From: G963668345 sp965226215
Lineage (GTDB): Bacteria; Acidobacteriota; Terriglobia; Bryobacterales; UBA6623
Reading direction: 5' to 3'
NCBI GenBank assembly: GCA_965226215.1
Contig: CBDDCH010000002.1
Span: 3,100,001 to 3,164,000, forward strand
DNA length: 64,000 bases
The position numbers were made by a program, and so were the translations under genes. Shown here piece after piece: positions 14,955 through 22,870 of the stretch. Under the pieces are notes generated by a model that had not been told where the DNA came from, did no database searches, and saw nothing but the letters and a program-made list of their open reading frames with translations. Each line of letters starts with the position of its first letter. Within the stretch, counting starts at the first letter, position 1.

Positions 14955-16103
14955 CTACCCGGCGTGACGCAACGCGTCCGTGATGGTCGTCCTCGCTGCG
15001 ATCGAGGCGGGAATGAAGGAGCTAAGCAGACCGATCAGAAGGGCTACACCTAGGCAGACGGGTACACCCCAGAGAGGCAAGATGAATCCACCGAAGAAGC
15101 CGAACTGGCCGGCGTCAATCAGTCGGGTAAGGACGAAACAGAGTCCGGCCCCGACGATACCTCCGAGCAGTGCCATCGTCATCGACTCGGTAATGATCAT
15201 GAGTAGGATGACCCTCGGGGAGAAGCCGAGCGTTTTCAGGACGCCCACTTCGAGAATTCGTTCGCGAACGGACATCGCGACGGTGTTCGCTGATACGAGC
15301 AAGATTGTGAACACGACCGCGGCAGCTATAGACAGCAGGAATAGCTGCACGTTACCGATCTGCTCAATAAACGAGAGGCCAAAGGCGCTTTCCGTTTCTG
15401 TCTTCGTGGGCTGTGGGGAGTTGCGAAACAGCTCGTCGACCCCACTGGCGATCAGCGGTACGTCCGCGGCCGAGCGGGCGCGGATAGTGTACGTCCCGAC
15501 GGTGCCACGCTGTTGTTGGGGCAGGCTTTCCTGGAGATACTTTCGGTGAAAGAAAGTCCAGCGGTCGTTGCTTCCTCGGAAGATCGCGCGAACGACCAGC
15601 TCCAAGTCGACCGGGTAAATGTCGCCTGCGACCGTGATGCGCTGACCCAGCCGGAGACCGACCCTTTCGGCGACCGACTGTCCGACGGCGATAGCTTGGC
15701 GGTCGCGTAGGAACGCCTGCAACTGCTCCGGGGCAACCTCGAATTCGGAAAAGACCTGGAATATCGCCTCCGGTTCGACTGCGAAGCGCGCGAACCGGTG
15801 TTCGGGTTTGTCGTCGATATATTTGCCGCCGAACCAGCTTCGACTACAAATTTCTTCGACGCCTTCAATTTCTCGAATGCGGTTGCCGTAGTATTCGGGC
15901 AACTGTTGCGTCAATGAGACTCGATGCCGCGTAACCAGCCGGAGTGCCTGCTCTTCAGAGACTTCTCGTTGAAAGAAGGCCGCGTAGATTGACAGAAGCA
16001 CCCCGACCAAGAACAGCGACACGGTGAGGCTGAGGATCGTCAGGATGCTACGGCGGCGGTTGCGCAGCAGGTTCTTGAAGGTGAGCGGCAGGTATTTCCA
16101 CAT
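14955..16103 (-). CDS. FtsX-like ABC permease (first of two)
   Basis: A 382-residue permease with the same plan: N-terminal helix (SILTILSLTVSLFLVGVLLS), a periplasmic domain, and three C-terminal helices with the coupling segment ERILEVGVLKTLGFSPRVIL. It is the first gene of the four-gene exporter operon (permease, permease, adaptor, ATPase). An extended -10 promoter lies ~30 bases upstream. Confidence 0.92.
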   Translation of the reverse strand: MWKYLPLTFKNLLRNRRRSILTILSLTVSLFLVGVLLSIYAAFFQREVSEEQALRLVTRHRVSLTQQLPEYYGNRIREIEGVEEICSRSWFGGKYIDDKPEHRFARFAVEPEAIFQVFSEFEVAPEQLQAFLRDRQAIAVGQSVAERVGLRLGQRITVAGDIYPVDLELVVRAIFRGSNDRWTFFHRKYLQESLPQQQRGTVGTYTIRARSAADVPLIASGVDELFRNSPQPTKTETESAFGLSFIEQIGNVQLFLLSIAAAVVFTILLVSANTVAMSVRERILEVGVLKTLGFSPRVILLMIITESMTMALLGGIVGAGLCFVLTRLIDAGQFGFFGGFILPLWGVPVCLGVALLIGLLSSFIPASIAARTTITDALRHAG

Positions 16104-16132
16104 GGCCTGAGCGTTCGTTTGTGTTGTTTGGA

Positions 16133-16141
16133 ATTATATCA
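16133..16141 (-). promoter_or_regulatory. Extended -10 promoter of the exporter operon
   Basis: The minus strand reads TGATATAAT (16141-16133), a perfect extended -10 element. It lies about 30 bases before the ATG of the first permease. No convincing -35 accompanies it, as is common for extended -10 promoters. Confidence 0.55.
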
Positions 16142-16341
16142 AGGTCCGGCCACAGGTCCCGTGCTGCGCTCACGGCCAGTGGACGAAAGGGAACCCCTTG
16201 GTAGACCGGTCTGGTAGGAGTTGTAGCATAACCTCACCTGCGTCCGGCTCTTCACGTGACCGGACAGTTGGTCGCCTCCGATGGCGGCTACACGAGCGGC
16301 GCAAATTGGCCGTTTCAGCCTTAGCGTAAGGTCACCGCCCC

Positions 16342-16370
16342 TTGACCCCCCAACTCAGACTTGATACTTT
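16342..16370 (+). promoter_or_regulatory. Sigma70 promoter of the riboswitch-btuFDC transcript
   Basis: TTGACC (16342-16347), a 17-base spacer, then TACTTT (16365-16370). Transcription would start near 16377, about 30 bases before the riboswitch core. Confidence 0.55.
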
Positions 16371-16404
16371 CGCTAGTGGCGATTGAGCGAACTTGTGCTC
16401 AGTC

Positions 16405-16576
16405 ACAGCGCCAGGTGCTCCGCCGTAAGCGGAGAGAATAGGGAAGCGGGTGAGAATCCCGCGCGGACCCGCCACTGTGATCGGTGAGGCGGGCTGCCAC
16501 TCGCATTCGGCCACTCGGTTCACACCGGGGAAGGCCGGCGGCCCGTCGTTGACCCGAAAGCCAGGAGACCTGCTTG
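16405..16576 (+). ncRNA. Cobalamin (B12) riboswitch
   Basis: The core blocks of the cobalamin aptamer are present in order. They are a GGTGCTCC 5' segment, AATAGGGAAGCGGGTGAGAA, GGACCCGCCACTGTGA, the variable stem, and GCCAGGAGACCTGC (the B12 box; about 16559-16573). Adenosylcobalamin binding normally lowers expression of the downstream genes, here btuF-btuD-btuC. The expression platform is unclear because a MITE-like hairpin (16741-16921) occupies the space before the btuF start. Confidence 0.95.
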
Positions 16577-16740
16577 GCGCTGAGCCGATGGCTGCCTCGA
16601 GGAAAGGGTGATGCCGGCCAATCCCATCTGCGTTCAACGTCTCTTTTCTCTGACTGCTTGGATTCTCGGGCTCCGAGCCTGCCCAAACCGGGCACTTCCG
16701 CACTGGACCGCACGCTTACGGGTCCGTGAAAAAACCCGGC

Positions 16741-16921
16741 GGACGGGGAGCTGTGAAAAAATCGAGGACTGTCACGTGGCGCGCGCATTCTTGCGTGCCG
16801 TGTCGCCATTCTTGGCGACATTATTTGTGCCGGCTATCAACCCTTCCCGCCGGCACGTAGAATCAATGAAGTTTTCAGCCGCGGTTGACTGTCCCCACCA
16901 TTTTTTCACAGCTTCCCGTCC
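16741..16921. mobile_element. MITE-like hairpin element overlapping the 5' end of btuF
   Basis: The left arm (16741-16774) and right arm (16886-16921) are imperfect inverted repeats of about 35 bases sharing GGACGGG(G/A)AGCTGTGAAAAAAT and ending in GGACTGTCA/GGACAGTCA. Between them lies a double-hairpin REP (GCGCATTCTTGCGTGC and TGTCGCCATTCTTGGCGACA; 16778-16821). The btuF ATG lies inside the element, and its right arm encodes btuF residues 7-18. Confidence 0.75.
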
Positions 16922-17828
16922 CAAGCGCCGTGCGCGGGCGCGGCTCGGAAGCTTCCCCTCACTTCTGCGGCTGACAGTCATTGCCGGGTTCGCTGTGACC
17001 TTCGGCAGCCTAAGGGCAGCCGAGCCTACCCCCCAGCGGATCGTCTCGTCGGCGCCGAGCATCACGGAAATGCTTTACGCACTGGGCCTCGGAGACAGGG
17101 TGGTCGGCGTAACAACGTTTTGCCACTACCCGCCGGAAGTGCTCAAGAAGCCAAAAATCGGTACCTACGCGAATCCGAACTTTGAGGTCATTTTGGCGAA
17201 GAAACCTGATCTGATCGTCGTGCTCGAGGAGCATCGGGAGCTAGGAGGGAAGCTGCGAAACTTCGGTTTGCCGGTGCTCGCTCTTCGGCACAATACGTTG
17301 AAGGGAATTTATGAATCTATGCTGGCGTTAGGCGAGAGAACAGGGGCCGAACAAGTAGCCCAGCGGCGGATCGCCGTCATGCGAAAGCAGCTCGACGAAA
17401 TCGGCGCCCTGGCGGCGCCCTTGCCCAAGTGGAGCGTCATGTTCGTCGTGGGAAGGACTCCGGCAACTGTTCGCGACCTAGTGGTCGTGGGCCGCGGCTC
17501 GTTTCTCAACGAATTGATCTCGATTGCCGGTGGGACAAACTGTTTCGAAGACGCCCCAGCTTTTTATCCCCGCATCCCGCGCGAGGAGGTGTACGCTCGA
17601 GGGCCGGAAGTAATCATCGACATGGGAGACATGGGCGACACGCAACAGGTGAGCGAAGAGTACCGGCGATCGATCGTTGAGGTTTGGAAGAGCCAAGCTA
17701 TGCTGCCCGCGGTCAAAGCCGAGCGAGTCTACGCGGTTGCGGAAGACTTCTTCATGGTACCCGGGCCTCGCGTCGTCGAGGCAACCCGGTCGTTGCTGGC
17801 CATGATCCATCCCGAGGTGGTTCGGTGA
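16866..17828 (+). CDS. btuF: Periplasmic corrinoid-binding protein BtuF
   Basis: A ~320-residue ABC-type substrate-binding protein for vitamin B12. After an Arg-rich N-terminus and a hydrophobic leader (LLRLTVIAGFAVTFGSLRAAE), the PF01497 fold begins QRIVSSAPSITEMLYALGLG and ends PGPRVVEATRSLLAMIHPEV. The start is the ATG at 16866. No good Shine-Dalgarno precedes it, and residues 1-18 come from the MITE, so the ancestral start was probably elsewhere. The gene lies downstream of the B12 riboswitch and overlaps btuD by four bases (GTGA). Confidence 0.92.
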   Translation: MKFSAAVDCPHHFFTASRPKRRARARLGSFPSLLRLTVIAGFAVTFGSLRAAEPTPQRIVSSAPSITEMLYALGLGDRVVGVTTFCHYPPEVLKKPKIGTYANPNFEVILAKKPDLIVVLEEHRELGGKLRNFGLPVLALRHNTLKGIYESMLALGERTGAEQVAQRRIAVMRKQLDEIGALAAPLPKWSVMFVVGRTPATVRDLVVVGRGSFLNELISIAGGTNCFEDAPAFYPRIPREEVYARGPEVIIDMGDMGDTQQVSEEYRRSIVEVWKSQAMLPAVKAERVYAVAEDFFMVPGPRVVEATRSLLAMIHPEVVR

Positions 17829-18640
17829 CGGTGCTCTACGAGTTAGCCGATGTTCGGGTTCGACTTGGCGCGGCGGAAATTCTGCGTGGCATCTCGGTTG
17901 GGTTCAAAGACCACGAGATGGTTACCATTGTCGGCCCCAACGGCGCGGGGAAGTCGACACTTATGTCTGTGCTTTCCGGATACCGTGACACCTATGAGGG
18001 CCATTGCCGCTTTCGCGGACACGAGATCTCGAGCTGGAAGAAACGTGACCTCGCACGCCACATGGCTTTCATCCCCCAAATGCTTCGTCTGGAGTTTCCG
18101 TTTACTGCCGAACAGGTGGTGTTCATGGGCCGCACGCCCCATTGCCATGGGCTGTTCGAGTCTCCCTCCGATCGAGACGCGGTCAGAAGGGCTATGCGGA
18201 CGACCGACACCCTTGCCTTCGCCAGTCGCGAGTACCGCCAACTCAGCGGCGGTGAGCGGCAGCGGGTCGTGCTGGCCGGCGCCCTGGCCCAGGGCCCATC
18301 AGTTCTTCTGCTTGACGAGCCGACTACGTTTTTGGATTTGAAGCACCAGATCAGTACCTACGCATTGCTGAAGCAGCTGGCTGGCGAAGGAATTGCGGTG
18401 CTTGCCGTCACGCACGATCTGAATCTGGCTGCTACGTACTCCGACCGTATGGTGGTTCTTTCCAGAGGTCAGATCGCGGCGGACGGCACGCCGGAAGAGG
18501 TTTTGCGAAGCAGCCTGCTGGAAGGGGTCTTTGAAGTCACGGTCGAAATTCGCGAGGGGCCGACCGGACGCCCATGGGTGTTCTACGGCCAAGGGCAAAT
18601 GCCTAACGAATCCCCGGACGGGCCGGTGAATGGCGCCTAA
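17825..18640 (+). CDS. btuD: Corrinoid ABC importer ATPase BtuD
   Basis: A 271-residue FecE/BtuD-type ATPase. Walker A is GPNGAGKS (37-44), the Q-loop FIPQM, the signature LSGGERQR, Walker B LLLDEPTTFLD, and the H-loop TVTHD-like AVTHDLNL. The GTG start at 17825 overlaps the btuF stop (GTGA), so the much longer upstream frame is not the gene. The stop overlaps the btuC ATG by one base (TAATG). It energises B12 import through BtuC. Confidence 0.93.
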   Translation: MTVLYELADVRVRLGAAEILRGISVGFKDHEMVTIVGPNGAGKSTLMSVLSGYRDTYEGHCRFRGHEISSWKKRDLARHMAFIPQMLRLEFPFTAEQVVFMGRTPHCHGLFESPSDRDAVRRAMRTTDTLAFASREYRQLSGGERQRVVLAGALAQGPSVLLLDEPTTFLDLKHQISTYALLKQLAGEGIAVLAVTHDLNLAATYSDRMVVLSRGQIAADGTPEEVLRSSLLEGVFEVTVEIREGPTGRPWVFYGQGQMPNESPDGPVNGA

Positions 18641-19635
18641 TGTTAAGCCGAAAGAAATTCTGGACACCGGTCGGTCTTGCGGCCCTGTTCATGCTGTTGG
18701 CCTCGATCCTCATGCCGCTAGTGGGATCGACCTCTGCCTCACTATCCCGCGCGTTGGCCGGTGAATCTCCGGACGAGGAGATTTTCTTCTACGCCCGCTT
18801 GCCCAGAGTCATTCTCGCGGCCATGGCCGGGGGCGCGCTCGCCATGGCGGGTGTGATTTTTCAGGCCTTGTTGCGGGATGCGCTGGCAACGCCGTTTACG
18901 CTCGGGGTGCAAAGCGGCGCCGCACTGGGAGCCGTCGTGGCGATCTGCTTCGGGTGGCGGTCATGGGGGCCTTTTCCGGCCGTCTGGCTGGCGGCGTTCG
19001 CAGGCGCGGCGATCACGATTACCGTGGTCGTCTCGATCGCCGCCGAGGGACACCACATGTCTTCCTTTACATTGCTCCTGACCGGCGTGACGATCAATAG
19101 CATCTGCATGGCTGCCATCTTGTTTCTGCACTACACCGCCGGGTTCACGCAGTCGTTCGAAATCGTCCGCTGGCTGATGGGAAGTATCGACTCGCTGGAG
19201 TACACCACGCTAGCGTTTCTGTCGCTCGGGATCTTCGGCAGCCTGGCGCTGGCGATGGTGAAGTCGAACGAGTTCAACGTGTTGTCGGTGGGTGAGGAAT
19301 GGGCCGCGACGCGGGGCGTTAACCTGACGAGCCTGATGCTGATTGCCTATCTGCTCGGTTCGTTCGTGACGGCTTCGGTGACGGCCTTTACCGGCCCGAT
19401 CGGTTTCATCGGTTTGCTTGTGCCCCATGCCATGCGACTAGTCGTTGGAGCTGACCATCGCGTCCTCATCCCGACGTCGTTTTGTGTTGGTGGTGGGTTC
19501 TTGGTACTGAGTGACACCCTCGCCCGCACGGCGATGGCACCGGCGGAAATTCCGGTGGGGGTGATTACAGCGCTTCTCGGGGGTCCGTTCTTCATTTGGC
19601 TCTTGCGGTCACGGCGGGGGAGTTTATGGGTCTAG
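18640..19635 (+). CDS. btuC: Corrinoid ABC importer permease BtuC
   Basis: A 331-residue FecCD-family permease with about ten transmembrane helices. Diagnostic segments are FFYARLPRVILAAMAGGALA, FQALLRDALATPFTLGVQSG and FTGPIGFIGLLVPHAMR. Together with BtuF and BtuD it makes a complete inner-membrane B12 importer. It ends the riboswitch-controlled operon. A TonB-dependent outer-membrane B12 receptor is not adjacent; the receptor at 27343 shows no sign of being BtuB. Confidence 0.93.
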   Translation: MLSRKKFWTPVGLAALFMLLASILMPLVGSTSASLSRALAGESPDEEIFFYARLPRVILAAMAGGALAMAGVIFQALLRDALATPFTLGVQSGAALGAVVAICFGWRSWGPFPAVWLAAFAGAAITITVVVSIAAEGHHMSSFTLLLTGVTINSICMAAILFLHYTAGFTQSFEIVRWLMGSIDSLEYTTLAFLSLGIFGSLALAMVKSNEFNVLSVGEEWAATRGVNLTSLMLIAYLLGSFVTASVTAFTGPIGFIGLLVPHAMRLVVGADHRVLIPTSFCVGGGFLVLSDTLARTAMAPAEIPVGVITALLGGPFFIWLLRSRRGSLWV

Positions 19636-20055
19636 TGCTTGGTTGCGCAAGTTCACGGTCGCTTGTAGTTCGGCGATCCCTGGACCGCTCGATCGAAAAC
19701 CTACCCGCGTTCATCCCTTTGGGTGGGGCACAGGCTTGGCCGTACGCCATGGCCGCTCACTGGCGTTCGCGGCTCCGAATCGGGCATGGCAAGGGTGTGC
19801 GAGAGCAAGGGACTGAGCCTGGAACGCCAGTGACAGGCCAAGTGTCTGGGCTACTATTGGGCCGAGACCGGACCAAAAACTCACCGGTTTTCATCCCCTT
19901 GGGTGGGCCGCGGCCCGGAAAGCCTTGAGCCTTGGGAATATATCACTTCTGGGCCAGACGGAGGATCGTATGATCCTTCGGTGGGCGTGGGGCAGCCGGA
20001 CCTAGGTGTTGGTAACGGCAAACTCAGCCCACCAACCTTCTGAGACAGCCCTTCC
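19636..20055. other. Intergenic region between btuC and cobU with a dispersed repeat
   Basis: No gene seen. 19693-19780 is a dispersed repeat related, inverted, to 50660-50750. Shared landmarks are CGAAAACC, TTCATCCCTTTGGGTGGGGC, CCATGG and GTTCGCGGCTCCGA. A partial copy of its core (TTCATCCCCTTGGGTGGG) recurs at 19890-19910. A small hairpin AGGATCGTATGATCCT lies near 19963. Confidence 0.65.
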
Positions 20056-20613
20056 ATGAGTGTCATCCTAATCGGTGGCGGGGCGCGCAGCGGCAAGAGC
20101 CGCTTTGCCGTCGAATACGCTGAAAACCGCTTTCGGCGTCTCGCTTTTGTCGCCACAGCCAAGGCGGGCGACGAAGAGATGACGGTCCGTATCCGACAGC
20201 ATCAAGTCGAACGCGGTGATCGCTGGACAACCGTCGAAGAGCCTCTCGACATCGTGCAACTAATGGTCAGGGAAGCGCCACGTTTTGATGTGTTTGTAGT
20301 CGATTGCCTAACCCTTTGGTTGAATAATGTCTTGCTCCGCCCCGGGCGCGAACCCGGAGAGGAAGTCAAGCGGCTCATCGATCACCTGGGGCGAGCCGAC
20401 TCGCCGAATACGATCCTGGTCACGAACGAGGTGGGTTGTGGAATCGTCCCGGAGAACGAGCTGGCGAGGAGATACCGCGACCTGGTGGGTGAGGCGAACC
20501 AAGCCGTCGGAAAACTTGCTGACGAGATCTACTGGATGGTTTTTGGCGTGCCGGTTCCTGTGAAGGGAGCTGGGTCGAATGTTCGTGATCCGTTGGCGTG
20601 CGCGAATGAGTGA
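20056..20613 (+). CDS. cobU: Adenosylcobinamide kinase / cobinamide-phosphate guanylyltransferase CobU
   Basis: A 185-residue bifunctional enzyme that phosphorylates adenosylcobinamide and activates it to GDP-cobinamide for B12 assembly. The P-loop GGGARSGKS is at 7-15. The guanylylated His lies in RIRQHQVERGDRW, and the conserved VVDCLTLWLNNVL and VTNEVGCGIVPENELARRYRD segments follow. It is about 180 bases before cobS, from which a MITE-like hairpin now separates it. Confidence 0.95.
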   Translation: MSVILIGGGARSGKSRFAVEYAENRFRRLAFVATAKAGDEEMTVRIRQHQVERGDRWTTVEEPLDIVQLMVREAPRFDVFVVDCLTLWLNNVLLRPGREPGEEVKRLIDHLGRADSPNTILVTNEVGCGIVPENELARRYRDLVGEANQAVGKLADEIYWMVFGVPVPVKGAGSNVRDPLACANE

Positions 20614-20624
20614 TCCCCGTTATC

Positions 20625-20780
20625 TAGCAGCCCGTGGCAAAAGTCGTGCAGGAGCGAAAAATGGGGACTGCCACCAATTCGCTCCCCGTCATGACCCAAG
20701 AAACAAAGCACTTAGCCTGAAGCGAATTGGCTGGCTGTACCCATTTTTCGCTCCTGCACGACTTTTGCCACGGGCTGCTA
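20625..20780. mobile_element. 156-bp MITE-like hairpin between cobU and cobS
   Basis: Bases 20625-20665 and 20740-20780 are perfect 41-bp inverted repeats (starting TAGCAGCCCGTGGCAAAAGT). Pairing continues with a few mismatches through the next ~18 bases of each arm, leaving a loop of about 37 bases. The arm contains CGAAAAATGGGGACTGCCA, a motif also found at 22081, 43665 and (inverted) 9068. No coding capacity. Its RNA would form a very stable stem within the cobU-cobS transcript. Confidence 0.9.
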
Positions 20781-20796
20781 GGCGAACGGAACTCGA

Positions 20797-21546
20797 GTGA
20801 TCTCCGCCCTCCTGGTTGCCATACAAACGCTCACGAGGCTTCCGGTGCCCTCCCCGAAGCGTCCACCGGACGCGCGCGTGCTGGCCTGGTCGGGCGTGTT
20901 CTACCCTCTGGTTGGTGCACTGCTCGGTGGTGTCGGAGTCGTTGCCTACTTTTGCCTGGACGGCGTGCTTCCACGAAGCGTGGTGATGCTGTTGATCCTC
21001 TCGCTGTGGGCCTTCTTGACTGGCGCACTCCATGAGGACGGTTTAGCAGACACTTTCGACGCCTTCGGAAGCCGGCGGTCTCGCGAAGATGTCTTGCGAG
21101 TGCTGAAGGACAGCCGCGTGGGAAGCTATGGATCTCTCGCATTGATCCTGGCGACCCTGCTTCGCTGGCAGGGCCTGACCTTGCTACGCCCAGAGCTTAC
21201 GATTGCCACGCTTGTCGCTGCGCAAGTATTGCCGCGAGCAGGCATTGTGCTGCTGGCCTACCTGGCGGGGGCGGCGACAACTGGTCTAGGAGGCGCGTTC
21301 GCGGCGAGCTTGTCGCCCTTTCCGGTTGTGGCTGCGATGACCGTCGGGCTGGGAATCGTGCTCCTTTCCGGACCGACAATAACTGCGTTCCCTGCGGTTG
21401 CTGCCGTGCTGGTAGCTGTCCTCGCGGCGATCTACTTCAAACGAAGGATCGGAGGAGTGACGGGAGACTGTTTGGGCGCGGCGGCTCAGTTCCAGGAAAT
21501 TGCGATTGTACTCACCATGCTGGGTTTCGGTCACTTTGTAATGTAA
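20797..21546 (+). CDS. cobS: Cobalamin synthase CobS (adenosylcobinamide-GDP ribazoletransferase)
   Basis: A 249-residue integral membrane enzyme joining GDP-cobinamide and alpha-ribazole to give cobalamin. The N-terminal ALLVAIQTLTRLPVP, the acidic motif GALHEDGLADTFDAFGSRRS and GGVTGDCLGAAAQFQEIAIV are family signatures, and about six membrane helices are visible. The start is GTG at 20797, only 17 bases after the MITE, so the element has probably replaced the native leader. cobT and cobC are absent from the window. Confidence 0.93.
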   Translation: MISALLVAIQTLTRLPVPSPKRPPDARVLAWSGVFYPLVGALLGGVGVVAYFCLDGVLPRSVVMLLILSLWAFLTGALHEDGLADTFDAFGSRRSREDVLRVLKDSRVGSYGSLALILATLLRWQGLTLLRPELTIATLVAAQVLPRAGIVLLAYLAGAATTGLGGAFAASLSPFPVVAAMTVGLGIVLLSGPTITAFPAVAAVLVAVLAAIYFKRRIGGVTGDCLGAAAQFQEIAIVLTMLGFGHFVM

Positions 21547-21660
21547 TACTTAGGTGCCGGCTCAACGCGGTGTCTCATCGGTCGCGATCCTTCGGCCTTT
21601 TGCTGTGTGGCGCGGCCCGCGTTCACAAGCGGGATCAGCACTTTACTGCGCATCCCCGAT

Positions 21661-21690
21661 TTGACCGCCCTTCGAAATCACCCCTATAAT
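21661..21690 (+). promoter_or_regulatory. Strong sigma70 promoter of rplU-rpmA
   Basis: TTGACC (21661-21666), 18-base spacer, perfect TATAAT (21685-21690). The expected start near 21697 gives a leader of about 47 bases before the rplU ATG. Confidence 0.8.
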
Positions 21691-21743
21691 GTTTATTGAA
21701 GAGAGTCAACGGGGGTCTTGGCTCGACTGTTGGATCTAAGCAG

Positions 21744-22055
21744 ATGTACGCCATCATAGAAACCGGCGGAAAGCAGTATTCAGTAGCTCCTGGCGATGAG
21801 ATAGGGGTCGAGAAACTGTCGGGAGAGGTTGGCTCTGGCATCGAATTCACCAACGTCGTTGCGGTATCGAATGAAGACGGCGAACTGCTGGCCGGAGAAG
21901 ATGTGAAATCGGCGAAGGTGACCGCTACGATCGCCGGCCACGAGCGAGGCAAGAAGATCCTCGTCTTCAAGTTTAAGCGCCGCAAACACTATCGCCGCTT
22001 AAGCGGGCACAGGCAGCACTACACACAGGTGAAAATCGGAGACATCGTTCTGTAG
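21744..22055 (+). CDS. rplU: 50S ribosomal protein L21
   Basis: A 103-residue ribosomal protein beginning MYAIIETGGKQYSVAPGDEI and containing KILVFKFKRRKHYRRLSGHR, the rRNA-binding C-terminal signature. ATG at 21744 is preferred over an in-frame ATG 48 bases upstream because MYAIIETGGKQY is the universal L21 start. It is co-transcribed with rpmA, 100 bases downstream. Confidence 0.98.
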   Translation: MYAIIETGGKQYSVAPGDEIGVEKLSGEVGSGIEFTNVVAVSNEDGELLAGEDVKSAKVTATIAGHERGKKILVFKFKRRKHYRRLSGHRQHYTQVKIGDIVL

Positions 22056-22063
22056 CAGCTCGT

Positions 22064-22140
22064 GGTAAAGTCCTTGGCCGCGAAAAATGGGGACTGCCAC
22101 CAATTCGCCCCTGTCATAGCCCAGGTACCCGATTTTTCGG
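22064..22140 (+). repeat. Degraded half of the ATGGGGACTGCC repeat between rplU and rpmA
   Basis: It reads CGTGGTAAAGTCCTTGGCCG followed by CGAAAAATGGGGACTGCCAC and, further on, CCCGATTTTTCGG. This is a decayed version of the 20625-20780 hairpin. It fills most of the short rplU-rpmA spacer, which is normally free of repeats. Confidence 0.7.
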
Positions 22141-22155
22141 AAGGATCGTCCACCC

Positions 22156-22419
22156 ATGGCACACAAAAAGGGACTAGGCAGTTCGAGAAACGGTCGCGAT
22201 TCCAACTCGCAGCGCCTGGGCGTCAAGCGCTTCGCGGGCCAGTCCGTGTCTGGCGGGTCCATTCTTGTGCGCCAGCGAGGTACCCGTTTTAAGCCCGGTG
22301 AAAACGTGGGCAAGGGCAAGGACGACACGCTGTTCGCGAAAGTAAGCGGAACGGTTGAGTTCGTCAACCGAGGCCGGCTCGGGCGCGTCATCCACGTGCG
22401 CACGAACGGCGCGGCTTAG
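22156..22419 (+). CDS. rpmA: 50S ribosomal protein L27
   Basis: An 87-residue protein of the large-subunit peptidyl-transferase region. It begins MAHKKGLGSSRNGRDSNSQR and contains GQSVSGGSILVRQRGTRFKP, both diagnostic. No N-terminal cleavage extension of the Firmicute type is present. It pairs with rplU as usual; obgE does not follow. Confidence 0.98.
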   Translation: MAHKKGLGSSRNGRDSNSQRLGVKRFAGQSVSGGSILVRQRGTRFKPGENVGKGKDDTLFAKVSGTVEFVNRGRLGRVIHVRTNGAA

Positions 22420-22870
22420 CAGCTCGACCAACTTTCACCACCCAGCTTAGTCCCGTAGCGCATGGCTCGGCGGCCGTTTTGCCGAGACTTGCGGCCGTTG
22501 GCGACAGCCCGAGCCAGTAGGGACCAACACTCTTGTTTGTCCTAGGCCGCATTTCTCACGAGCCTTCGGACGACCGGCGTTGCACGGGCTTTGTTTGTAG
22601 GGGCGGACCACCGTGTCCGCCCATTCGTGAGATGCACACTCCGTCCCACTCGATCACCCAACCCAACCCCGTGAGAACCTTGAGTCCCGTAGCGCATGGC
22701 TCGGCGGTCGTTTTGCCGAGACTTGCGACCATTGGCTCACCCGGTCACACCACTTCCAAAATCTCATCTCACTCATCCCAGGACGCTTACCCCGCCTGAC
22801 CCACCGGAACCCCGCCACCCCGCCGTACCCTGGAATTGGAGCCTCTGCTCCCACGAAAGGAATAATCATC
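22420..22870. repeat. Repeat-filled intergenic region with a duplicated 53-bp REP
   Basis: 22449-22501 and 22683-22735 are nearly identical units (AGTCCCGTAGCGCATGGCTC, then a CTCGGC...GCCGAG stem). Three differences are paired G/A or C/T changes. Between them 22599-22622 is another REP (GTAGGGGCGGACC...GTGTCCGCCC). No gene. Confidence 0.8.
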
